Below are positions 45,601 to 56,060 of a DNA stretch of 64,000 nucleotides, one piece after another (position 1 is the stretch's first letter; every line of letters starts with the position of its first letter). Origin of the DNA: Primula veris (taxonomy: Eukaryota; Streptophyta; Magnoliopsida; Ericales; Primulaceae); contig OY821741.1 of the NCBI GenBank assembly GCA_963682055.1, positions 7,261,501 to 7,325,500 of the forward strand, read 5' to 3'. The position numbers and the translations under genes are program-made. Below the pieces are notes generated by a model. It worked only from the letters and a program-made list of their open reading frames with translations. It was not told the origin of the DNA and searched no databases.

Positions 45601-48575
45601 CATTTTTTAGTAATTTTGTAGGGCGGATGTTTAGGAGATAGGTAGCCATTTGAAGGGCATGGTGCCAAAATGAGGTGGGTACAGAGGAGTGAGCAAGGAT
45701 AGTACGTATGATATTATTAATTGCTCGGATTTTACGTTCAGCTTTCCCGTTTTGTGGGGATGTGTATGGGCAGGAAAAACGGAAAACAAGGCCATTTTGG
45801 TTACAGAATGTTTCAAACTGTTTGTTTCGGTATTCGGTGCCGTTGTCACATTGAAAGCTTTTGATTTGAGTGGCAAATTGCGTTTTGATATGAGAGTTAA
45901 GAGTAGAGAAAGAAGAGTAAACTTGAGATTTGTGAGTTAGAGGAAAAGTCCAAAGAAAGTTTGTGTAATCGTCTAGAAAAAGAACATAGTATTTATGACC
46001 AATTGAACTTGGGACCGGAGATGTCCAAACATCGCTATGTATTATATCAAAAGGTAATAATGTAGACGAGAGAGATGAACGGAATGGTAATTTTATTTGT
46101 TTGCCAAAAATGCACGATTGACAAAAAAATTCACTAGATGAAGGTTTACAGCAAATCGATCTATCTTTATTTAAAACATATAGAGTGTCCTTTCCAGGGT
46201 GGCCTAAGCGATCGTGCCAAAGATTGGGTGAGATGGCTGCAAAAGTTGATGGAGAGACTGCTTTATGTTTGAAGGGCGTGATGGGATAGAGTTCGCCGGT
46301 ACTATTACACCTCATGATATTCGTCCCTGTCGTAATATCCTTCACAGAAAAACCAAGAGGATCAAACTCGATTGAAACGTTATTTTCGGTAGTGAAACGA
46401 CGAACAGAAATAAGATTTTTGATGAGTTGAGGGGCATGAAGGACATTTGTTAATTTTAGGAAATGGTTTTTGGTAGGAAAAGATTTGTGTCCATAACCAC
46501 GAATCGGAATTTCCTGGCCACTACCTACGATGATATTTTTAACATTGCTTAAATTAAAATAAGGGAAGAGTGTACCGTCCGAAGGCGTCATGTGAGCGGT
46601 TGCTCCTGTGTCCATGTACCAGTTATCGTCAGGGGTTGATAATGCCATAGTGTGCATTGCCTCATTTATGTCTGTGGGCTCATAGGTGGACTGGTTCGAG
46701 GAGCCCGATGGTGGTGGAAACGGGCCAGCAGTATGGTAAGCTTGTGGCCTAGGTCCTAACACACCTGCTGTGGTGGACTGGCCATGAGGTCTGGCCCAAT
46801 TAGATGTGGGGTAGGGACATGGAGGTGGTCTCCATTGGGGCCCAAGGGAATTTGCCCATTGAGTGAACCAAAGGGGAGGTTGGGCCCAAGTGCCTGTATT
46901 TTGTCCACCATCAACGCGTTGAGTTTGTGTGTGGCGACCGCGTCCGCGTCCACCAGATCTGCCACCACGACCAGTTCCCCTTCCACCATTCCGGTTCGTT
47001 GAGACGCGTTGCTGGTTGTTTTGATGAGGATTCGCCGGAGGGGGGAACGGTGGTGGCGAATCAGTTGTGTTAATAAACACAGCAGCCTGGGTGTCTGAGC
47101 TCTTGAGCTTACGAGATTCTTCCATACACAACCGAGATCGGGCGTCGTAGAAAGACGGCAAGGGGTTGGTTTGAGTGATGATGGAAGCCACCGTGTCGTA
47201 TGTATCGGAGAGACCGGCGATAACTTGGAGGACTAGGCGGCTTTCCGCAACCGGGTGATCGACGTTGGCTAGTTGATCTGCCAAGGACTTTAATTCCTGA
47301 CAATAGTCAGAAATGTTGGTGAAATCTTCAAGACGAACGCGTGTGAACCTGTTTTCAAGAGCAACGGCACGAGCGTCCTTGAAGAGACTAGCAAGACGGG
47401 TCCATGCCTTGTTGGCGGTGGTGTCGGTTTTGAGAATTATCTTGACAAGCGGAGTGTCGATGGTTCCGTAAATCCATTGGAGAACAATGGCGTCAAGACG
47501 ATTCCACAGTGCGGGATCTTTTTCCTTCTCACCGGAGGGTGGTGATGAAGGAAGGATGTGCTCCGTGACTTGGTAAGCACAACAATGAATCTTAAATAAT
47601 TCTGCCCACGTACCGTATTCATCCGTGTCGTTCTTCAATTGAATGGGAATGAAGGAACGGATGTTGTGAACGGTAAAAGCCGGGTGGGAGTTGCTTGTTG
47701 CGGCCATGGAAACCGGGAAAGGAGATCGAGAAAGGAGAAGAAACGGCTGTGGAGGGGCAGAGATTATTTAGGTAAGGCTCTGATTACCATGTAGGAATGA
47801 TAATTCTCTGTGTCTTTATTCACATCAAAGAGTATGGTATATATACAATTAAGGAGGCCTAATTACAGCCTAAGAATACGCACAATTAAGGAGGCTTAAT
47901 TACAGCCTAAGAATATGCTAATCCTAATTATATTTACAATAATTACGGCTAATACCTTTGTAACAGATTTCTAAAAGCATGCAGGCTACATAGCAGTACA
48001 GAATTATCTACCAAAAGGATTTATTACATAAGTTACTCGCAAGACTGAAATAGTTGAATTTTCCTCTTCAAATCATTAATTACGAAAATCCTGCAACTTA
48101 CGAAATAATGTTTGTTTCCCTTTTTGATACTATTAAAAGCTAACAGCAGAAATAATGTATGGTCCTTGACTCCTTGATTGTTAAGATTAGTTTAAACTTT
48201 AGAGGCAAACGGTTAATGTAAAAAAGCCTATTAGGTGGATCATAGATATTACTCCTATAATTATTCCTGAATACTTGTAGTAGGTGCAGTAACTTTCAAT
48301 TTTCACATGTAAAATATTGTATGGAAGTAGGACGTTAACGTATAGTTTTCATTGAGCTCAAATAAACAGATCATTACTTTAATTAGAGGCACCATCACAG
48401 ACGGTATTCCTATGAATTCTCAACCAGGTCCAGATATATGCAGATCTTATAGTTATATAGATATGTATTGACAAAAGACTTCTACTCAGGTGTCAAATAC
48501 TTACAGTACTTCCACAACAGCAGAACCTCCTAGAGTCTTCAGTGTCAATTGAATATCTTGAGTGAGCTCCTTAAC
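42678..48575 (-). CDS. 3' end of an unidentified gene (last two exons), intron invaded by a copia element
   Basis: Exon 48505-48575 follows an acceptor (TTAACAG) and encodes VKELTQDIQLTLKTLGGSA then VVEV; it ends at a GTAAGT donor. Exon 42678-42732 follows TATTGCAG and continues in frame as LETSLGGVTISESGFRLL and stop. The intron of 5.8 kb contains the whole copia element on the same strand. I do not recognise the protein. Upstream exons were not found; a GTAAGT donor at about 49658 could close a 5' UTR exon. If the phase is different, the last exon would instead read GDKLRRRND and stop. No frame break is seen in what is present. Confidence 0.5.
43161..43325 (-). repeat. 3' LTR of the copia element
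   Basis: 165 bp. It contains a 38-bp internal duplication (CACAATTAAGGAGGCCTAAT twice). It supplies the stop codon of the pol frame (TAT TAG at its first bases). Confidence 0.93.
43326..47707 (-). pseudogene. copia gag-pol polyprotein with one frameshift in RNase H
   Basis: Starts at ATG 47707. Residues about 20-200 are a UBN2-type gag; 241-258 are an RGG-like run instead of a CCHC zinc knuckle. Protease WYMDTGA is at about 363-369. Integrase has HDRLGH..CQSC, then D, D and E in HSDVW, CDNGTEY and QNGKAERK. RT has QLDVKNAFLHG, YGLKQAPRAWY and YVDD. At a run of six C (43780-43785) the frame changes right after the RNase H start DADWG; the rest of RNase H (RRSTSGYCVFLGDN, SSAEAEY, CDNVSAIYL, HFVREKV, ADIFTKGLP) is intact in the next frame to a stop at 43320-43322. 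As read, the protein loses most of RNase H. Only the homopolymer separates it from an open frame, so a sequencing error is possible. Confidence 0.9.
47776..47789 (-). other. copia primer-binding site
   Basis: TGGTAATCAGAGCC on the minus strand directly abuts the 5' LTR. It resembles the 3' end complement of tRNA-iMet (TGGTATCAGAGC) with one inserted A. Confidence 0.8.
47790..47954 (-). repeat. 5' LTR of the copia element
   Basis: 165 bp, one C/T difference from the 3' LTR (in the second GGAGGC-TAAT unit). Confidence 0.93.
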
Positions 48576-48579
48576 CTGT

Positions 48580-49190
48580 TAAATTGTTACAATATAACTT
48601 AAGCTCATGAAAATCACTTGACCAATATTAAGTAAATACAAGGACGAGGTTATCAACCAGAATTACTTAATATTTCAATCCATAAATGTCAAATTAAAAA
48701 GAACACACTCATACAAAACCCATTAATAAAAAATTAAACTTGGCAAGTATCTGAATGGGCAGCCATTCCTACCCCTCTGGGTTCAACTTATGAAGGAAAC
48801 AAAATGCAGATAAAAGATATAATAAATAAAGAAGCTTAAAAATACAGACCTAGATATAGATAAACATAAGATCAGGCGAATGCACAGACTACAAATTTGC
48901 AAATACCATTGATTATCTGCCAAAGTTCACAACAAACAAAATATAAAGACACAGCACAGCTAAAAATAGGCAACTATCAGGTCCCAGCAAATGCATATAG
49001 AAATACTAATGGTTGACAATATACTTTCGAGTTCGTTAAAAGATACTCAGAATTATGTAAAGGTAAATATCCAATCCCAGGGCGACATACACGTACGTGA
49101 CTATACATATTATGCAGTAAAAACACCAACTGTCGCAACCAATTAACCAGAGAAGATCCTATGATTTCAGAACCCTACGCAAATCAACAA
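48580..49190. other. Intron or upstream sequence of the unidentified gene
   Basis: No coding block could be placed with confidence. Confidence 0.35.
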
Positions 49191-49199
49191 ACGATATCC

Positions 49200-49350
49200 T
49201 ATTTAAGAATCGATTGAAAATCTAGATTTTTTTAACGTTTTCAGCCTAAAAATCAGATTTTTTAAACCTGAATAATCTGACTCCCCAAACACCACATATT
49301 ATTAAAATTCAAAAATCAACTAAAAAAAATAGTCCAACGGATGAGTATTA
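49200..49350. mobile_element. Candidate MITE, family C copy 2
   Basis: AAAATCTAGATTTTT, TTTTCAGCCTAAAAATCAG, AATAATCTGACTCCCCAAAC and AAAAATCAACTAAAAAAA parallel 20500-20625 in the same orientation. End structure is less clear than in copy 1. Confidence 0.5.
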
Positions 49351-49727
49351 ATTGATTTGGTTTGTGTTTTTCGTAAAAAAATTAAAGCTATTTCCGATCA
49401 CTCCTAAATAGTAGTAGTAGTACTAAATAATGGAAGAAATAAAGCCGAAACGGCAGCGTATGAATAAGAAAAATAGTCAAAAACTTCAATTCAATTACTC
49501 TGAGTGCCTCTTTGAAAAAGTCACATTATTTGACTGTTTACGGACGCTACAGTCACCTTAACCGCTGTTAGAATGGTTAGATTAGAAAATGAATGGTTAG
49601 ATATCGTAGATATAATCGTATAACATAAGTATCAATTGATATGTACTTACTTACCGAAACAATAAATAAGTATGAATTGAGGGTTGAGCTCAGGGATGAT
49701 GACGTGGACAATGTGGTTTTCAATCTG

Positions 49728-49752
49728 TATATGTGTGTGTGTGTGTGTGTAT
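49728..49752. repeat. (TG)n microsatellite
   Basis: About eleven TG units following an ATATGTG lead-in. Confidence 0.8.
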
Positions 49753-49850
49753 GGGACTAAGAGATCATAGGTATTAGGTAATAACGATTTTTATTATTCT
49801 TTTTCTGATTGAAAATTTATAACAATAGCAATTGGGGTCGTTTCGTTAAG

Positions 49851-52430
49851 TGGTGGTTGTTATTACTGTATGTTTTGAAGGTGGTAAAAAGTTGGTGGTT
49901 TGGATTTTGTTACTGTGCGACTAATTTGGTTACTGAATGGTCAATTTGTTTTTGTGTGATGGATTTTGTTACTGGTTTGAAGTGAATATTTTTAGTTTCT
50001 TTTTATGCTAATATACCGCAGTTGGCAAATGCACCATAGCCACAAAAGTTACTGTGTTCAAATTTTTATGAATTTTGTTTGTGTTTTCAAGTGACTTTTC
50101 TTTAATTTACCATTAGATTGCAATGATCTAAAACATAGGATGAAATATAAGAGGAATCAACATTAGCCGCTTGAGCCACCTCCTCCTCCTCCTCCAGTGC
50201 CACATTATCATCAGGATGGAACATGTCATCTTAACCTGGGTGGGGTTTGATGATGCTTTGACGGAAAAGAAGTAACAATTAATCGTTGCTGGAAATGATA
50301 TAGACCATAGAATGAATTATAAGAGTAGTTAACGTTATGTCTTTGATTATTTTTACTACTATATGAATTTATGACTGTTTTGAAGTGAATATTATAGGCT
50401 TAGACATGAGAGATAAAACTATAACAATTAACCGTTGAACGAAATGAGACAGAGCATGAGATGAAATTTAAGACTACTAACCATTAGCAACTTGAGCTAT
50501 TGTGCATTTTGGTACCGTTTTGAAAGTGATTATCTTTAATTTTTTTATGGCAAGATACCGCAGATGACAAATACACCAAGCCACATAAGCTACTGGTCAG
50601 AGCTTTAATGAATTTTGTTACTGTTTGTAATTTGTTACTGTTTTGAAGTGTTTTTCTTTAAGTTAAACTCAAGACTTTAATTAGATTTTTCAATTAAATG
50701 GAAAAAATTGCAGAATAGCGTTGTGTGGGGGTTTTAGTATAAGGTTTGAAGTGAAGAATTCTTGGATTTAGGAAACTCTAGTTGATTTGACGTGACTCAT
50801 ATGGAAAATGTCGGTGTTACTATGAAGTTAGTTATAGACAACGTGCAGATTAATCACATGTGAATATTTTAAATTGAGTTTAGCTTGTTTTAATTTTGTG
50901 ACCATTTGTGAGTTTCCAGATTAATTTCAGGTGAACTTTGTATTTGTAACGCAATATTTTTGGATTTTTGTGAACAACAAATATAAACTAATTTAGTCTG
51001 ATTCTTTTAATTTTAGATTGTGAAAAGGAGGAATCCGCTCAGGGCGGTGGTGATGTCCAAGGCAGGAGGGTCAGCGCAACAGAACGACGGAGTCGGGGTG
51101 CTGACAAGGCTTATGAAGGTGGGGTTAAGAGATGGAGGTATTGAAGAGGGGGTGGTTGAGTGTAGGATCATTGGATGAGTGTTACTGTGGTTTAGTCTCT
51201 GTAACTGTGGGTTGTCGGTTTAATATATGGTCGAATAGTTGAAAGTGTATGTTGTTTGGAAATGTAGGAATAGGGTGTAAGTTCGTTTGGTGGTGGTTGT
51301 TATTTCTGTAGGCTTTGAAGATAATAAAAACTTATTAATTTGGATTTTATTGCTGGTTTTAATTTTGTATAAATTTTTGTTACCATATGATGAGTTTGGT
51401 TACTGAATGATATTTTTTTTAATGTATGATTTTGTTACTGTTTGATGAATTTTGTTACTGTGGGATGAATTTGGTTACTGAGTGGTCAATTTGTTACCGT
51501 GTGATGGATTTTGTTACTGGTTTGAAAGTGAATTTCTTATAGTCCTAGATATGGAGGTAAACCATAGCAATTACCCGTTGATTGAAATGGGACAGAGCAT
51601 AGGATGAAATTTAAGGCTACTCAACATTAGTAACATGAGCGATTATGATTTTTTTTACTGGTTTGAAAGTGAATATCTGTAATTTATTTAGGGTAAGATA
51701 CCACAGATGACAAATTCACATTTAATGAATTATGTTACTGTAAGAATTTTGTTACTGTTTTGAAGTGAATTTCAGTTAAAAAAAAAGCCTAAGATACAAC
51801 AGATGTCAAATACACTATAGCCACATAAGTTATTGAACTTTAATGATTTTTTTACTGCATAGATTTTGTTACTGTGTTGAAGTGGATTTTCTTTAATTTA
51901 AACTCAAGACTTTTATTAGATTTTCCAATCAAATGGAAAAAACTGCAGAATGGTGTCGTTTGTGGTTTTAGTATAGGTTTAAAGTGAAGAGTTCATGGAT
52001 TTAGGAACCTCAAGTGGACTTGACGTGGTCATATGGACACTGTCGGTGTTAATACGAAGTTAGTTATAGACTTTGATAAGTGCAGATTAATTTCATGTGA
52101 ATATTTCAAATTGAGTTTAACTTGTTTCAATTTTACGATCATTTGTGAGTTTCCAGATTAATTTTATGTGAATCTATATGCATAAACTAATTTGGTCTTG
52201 ATTCTTTTAAATTTTAGATTGTAAAAAGGAGGCATCTGCTGAGGGCGGTGCTGATGTCGAAGGCAGGAGGATCAGCGCAGCAATACGACGGAGTCGGGGT
52301 GCTGACAAGGCTTATGAAGGCGAGGTTAAGAGAGGAAGATATTGAAGAGGGCGTGACTGGGTGCAGTGACCATTGGATGAGCGTTACTGTGCTTAGTTTC
52401 TGCAGCTGTGGGTTGTCGGTAAGTTCTTTT
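49851..52430 (+). repeat. Large tandem duplication (units about 1.2-1.4 kb) with a GC-rich cassette
   Basis: Unit 1 (about 49851-51255) and unit 2 (about 51290-52430) start GGTGGTTGTTATT and share CATAGGATGAAAT, AAGATACCGCAGATGACAAA-like and CAGATTAATTTCAGGTGAA-like blocks. Both end in a GC-rich cassette (51013-51180, 52216-52400: GAGGGCGGTG, TGATGTC, AAGGCAGGAGG, CGACGGAGTCGGGGTGCTGA, CAAGGCTTATGAAGG). TTTGTTACTGT motifs occur more than 15 times. In unit 2 the cassette is open for 82 codons, but in unit 1 the frame stops earlier, so it is not called a gene. The cassette is not recognised. Confidence 0.7.
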
Positions 52431-52547
52431 TCAGAAGAGGAAGATTTGTTATGTGTGGTAAGATTGCTATCAGGTGCTATACGAGCTATAGTTTGAAATT
52501 TGAATCTTTACTAATATATTTATAATACTTGTAAACTAATAATTGTC

Positions 52548-55218
52548 ATGACAGGCGACGTCACCCTCTCCCCCAACGCCTCTTGCCTCGTCATGACCAC
52601 CGAGGTCCTACGTGGCATGCTCTACCGAGGCTCGGAAGTCCTCAAAGAAGTCTCTTGGGTGGTCTTCGACGAGATCCACTACATGAAGGACCGCAAGCGG
52701 GGAGTCATATGGGAGGAGTCCATCATCTTTTTAGCTCCTCAGATCAAGATGCTGTTTTTATCCACAACCATGTTGAACGCCACTGAGTTTGCAGAGTGGA
52801 TATGCTTCCTGCACAACCAGCCATGCCACATCGTCTACACCGACTTCCGTCCCACCCCTCTCCGGCACTACATGTTTCCCATGGGCCGGTCGGGGCTCTA
52901 CCTTGTTGTTGACGAGAATGAGCAGTTTCGAGAGGACAACTTTTTAAAGATGCAGGACACATTCGTCAAGCAAAACCAGCAGATGATGACCAACACTGCT
53001 TCTAATCTGAAGAAGAACAACACGGGAAAGTCCGGAGGAGGCAGGATTGCTAAAGGTGGTTCCGATATATACAAGATTGTCAAGGTCTGATCTTTTTCTT
53101 ACTGCTTGTTATGCTTTTTATATGCTCTATACCGTCAGTTGCTGTAGTATAAATACAGATCACGAGTAATGATGTGCTCTATGTAGTTAGCCTGATTATT
53201 CATGATATAGAGTCATTGTTGTTATTATGATGCTTTATGGAGTATAAAAAGCTCCCTTTTCTTGAGAAACAGTCGACAAGTTCCCCTTTTCTTCTTCTTC
53301 AAAGTTGCTAGTAGAGTCCTAAGTCGTCTGTGGAGCTGCTGAAATGATTGATAATAATAATGTGTTCTATCACTGTATTTGTGTTTGGAGTGTTCACTTT
53401 TTTATTATCTTATGCTTTTCATATCTTTCTAGTGAGAGTGCTGTTTCTTAAAGAAACGTTACTCTGCTCTGGGTGCACTTGTAGTAATAATACAGATCAC
53501 GGGTAATGATTTGCTTTTATGTAGTTACTCTGTATTTGTGTCTAGGTATTCACTTTTTGGGTGTGAAGTTAAACCTTTTCCCCTTTTCTTTTTTAAAATT
53601 GTTAGTAGGACAGTCCTAACTCCTAAGTGGTCTGTGGAGCTACTTAAACAATTGATAAGAATGTGTTGTATCACTGTATGTGTTTCTAGGTATTCACTTT
53701 TTGGGTGTGAAGTAAGTTCTTATGCCATGTGCTTTTTAATTTATGTATTTATCAAAATGTTTCAGCTGATCATGGAGTTATAATATTCAGTTTTAGTAGA
53801 AGGGAATGCGAGCAACACGCAATGTCCTTGTCGAAACTCGACTTTAATAGCCAAGAAGAGAAGGATACCGTGGAAGAAATATTCAAAAACGCAGTGATGT
53901 GTTTGACTGAAGAGGACAGGAACTTACCTGCCATTGAGTTTATGTTGCCGCTTCTTCAAAGAAGAATAGCCGTTCATCATTCTGGGCAGCTCCCTCTTAT
54001 TAAGGAGTTGGTTGAGATTCTCTTCCAAGAAGGGCTTGTCAAAGCCCTTTTTGCCACAGAGACGGTGAGATCAAGTCCTCGCTTCTTTGTTTCTGATTTG
54101 CTGCATCCCTAATCTTTTTCAAACTATTAAGCTTAGTCTTGTGAAGGAAATGAGGGGTAACGTCTTTAAAATTCTTGTGCATTTCTTTAACTTACTTATC
54201 TCCTTTTTGGAAGTTATCTCTGTTAGTGATGCTGATATCTACGCTGTAACATGACCTAATTTTTTTCAATGTTACATAGCAAGAGGCCATAGGAGACGAA
54301 GTAAATAGAAAAAACGAGATAGTAAGTGTACAAAATATGAAAACATGATAATATTAGTGTTTAACGTATTTTCTCTCCGTTACTATGCTGTACCCCGACT
54401 ATGTTACTCTACATAATAGTAATTGAAATGTTATGCTGTCGGTGCTGATAGCTCCCTTTGTTTGATTTTATTGACAGTTTGCGATGGGCTTAAATATGCC
54501 AGCGAAAACTGTTGTTTTACGAATGTCTAAAAGGGAGAACGAAACTAGAATATAGTGGAAAAATCAACAGATACATAATCTCAAAAATACTCTTAAGGTC
54601 TAGCTGTATTTTATCTTCAAGCGATTAGTCCAGTGATTAACTCGTTATTAAGCCCACTTTCTCAGAATTTCACTTCTTGCAAACAGAATGTTCTATTATT
54701 TCATTTCATGAGGTCATTTTGGAAGTAACTTCAAGTTACTTACATTTCTTCTTTGATGATCTGAACTCCGTTCATAACTAATATCTAATTCCCGCTAGGC
54801 GGTTAGAGAGAACATTTACAGGAATCAATGTAATATTATGCAGAAGTAATTGCCTTCATTTTGTTCTTTCAGGTTCCAGTACAGTTGCTGATAATATACG
54901 CTCTTAGTAAACTTATGATAAGCATGCTTTCTGATCTGCAGCCACTTGAAGCCAGGCAAAGTACACTTCTCGCACTGCAGGAGCTTGAGAAACGCTACCC
55001 TCATGGCTTCCAAAAGCTGCATCCTGTCAAGGTATAAAAAAGAAGAAAAAATTTCGTACAGATGGGGGATCGTTACGTACTTAACACTGGTACATTTGAA
55101 TTTACTTTCCTGGTACACTTTTTGACAGGACATGGGCATTGAAGAGAGAGAACTTGTTGAGTTGGTCAATCAAATTGAAAACCTTGAGAATAAAATGTCT
55201 GCACATCCACTTCACAAG
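52548..55218 (+). pseudogene. Broken copy of an MTR4/HEN2-type DExH RNA helicase
   Basis: Exon-like blocks: 52548-53085 ([24 protein letters not shown] box in [20 protein letters not shown] where the family has SAT; DIYKIVK), 53766-54064 ([36 protein letters not shown]), 54478-54545 (FAMGLNMPAKTVV then frame change and stop), 54873-55031 (PLEARQSTLLALQELEKR) and 55129-55218 (MGIEERELVELVNQIENLE). MTR4/HEN2 feed RNAs to the nuclear exosome. The Walker A part is missing upstream; 53766 starts with a deletion of about 16 nt and a frameshift; motif VI and most of the arch are missing between 54545 and 54873. Introns are kept. The first block is more GC-rich than its surroundings. Non-functional as a helicase. 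Confidence 0.88.
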
Positions 55219-55620
55219 GTTTAACATTATATTCTTTTGGGTGTTTATCATCTGTAGCTTTGTATAATTTTAGGTCGTTAAGATATAAACCCATGTACCC
55301 ATGAAGCCTTCTTAATCAACCCCTTTCTTATAATGGTTTGTCATATTGTATTTGGAAGTCTGATTATAAGATTATGCAGCTGATAAAACAGTTTGTTTTG
55401 GTTATCAAGTCAATCTTTATAATAAGTTTTGATTTCCACCCCCACCCCCCAATCAAAACTTAATTTCATGAAAGACTTGAGGTATAAGAGCTAACTAGAT
55501 ACCAGTACAAGGGTTCCGGTTTGTAAGCTTAGGAGCGTTCGTTTTGTTCTTTCTTTCTTCGTTGTTATTTTTGTTTTCTCCTCACCGATTTCTTCCCTTG
55601 GTATATTCCAATGTTTTAAA
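55219..55620. other. Downstream of the helicase relic, nothing recognised
   Basis: The last exons of the helicase family are not found here. Confidence 0.4.
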
Positions 55621-56050
55621 TAGCGTTATCGCTACCGTAGCGTTTTTTCGAGAGAAACGCTAAAAACGCAAATAGTGTTGTTACATAGCGCTTTGCGGTG
55701 TATTTTTTTTTTTTTGCCTAAATACATATAAATATAGCATTAAATTCAAAATTAGCAAATAGCATTACTATTAACAATTATTTTGTTGCTAATTCTGAAC
55801 ATTAAATACGAATCTTGTGCTATCTCAGCAACAATAATGTTCAGAATTAGCAACAAAATAATTGTTACAAAAAAACTCAGTATTTAACCTCAAATTCTAG
55901 CATTGTTGCCGTAACTTTTCGCAACAAGGCTTTAGCAACATCGCGGCAACAAAATTTAATTTGTTGCAGATATCTTATTGCAACAAAAAATAAATAAAAG
56001 CCAATAAAAGTTTTTGTTGTTGAATATGTAATTTCTTGTAGCTGTTTACT
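55621..56050. mobile_element. Possible CACTA-like remnant with GCAACAA subterminal repeats
   Basis: GCAACAA/TTGTTGC motifs occur about ten times between 55790 and 56020, and the right end reads TTTCTTGTAG, close to the usual CACTA 3' end. A left CACTA end is not seen. The region includes the hairpin listed separately. Confidence 0.35.
55772..55867. repeat. Perfect 33-bp inverted repeat with 30-nt loop
   Basis: 55772-55804 (starting TAACAATTATTTTGTTGC) is the exact reverse complement of 55835-55867. The loop is 55805-55834. Transcribed from either strand it would fold into a strong hairpin. Confidence 0.9.
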
Positions 56051-56060
56051 ATTTTAAACA

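Larger units (their letters stand above)
43161..47954 (-). mobile_element. Young full-length Ty1/copia element (4,794 bp)
   Basis: Two 165-bp LTRs (43161-43325 and 47790-47954) differ at one base, and the element is flanked by a perfect CCTTT duplication (43156-43160, 47955-47959). In element orientation the LTR starts TATTAG and ends CCTACA, so the termini are TA..CA, not TG..CA. The primer site TGGTAATCAGAGCC (47776-47789) abuts the 5' LTR and matches the tRNA-iMet end with one extra A. A GCGGGGGTG purine tract abuts the 3' LTR. Domain order PR-INT-RT-RH makes it copia. Confidence 0.95.

Noticed and set aside
44817..47002. Several plus-strand open frames of 70-86 codons across the copia element
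   Set aside because: They are antisense shadows of the gag-pol frame and lack any motif of their own.
52248..52496. 82-codon gene before the helicase relic
   Set aside because: The duplicate cassette at 51013-51180 breaks this frame, no family was recognised, and the block lies within a tandem repeat.
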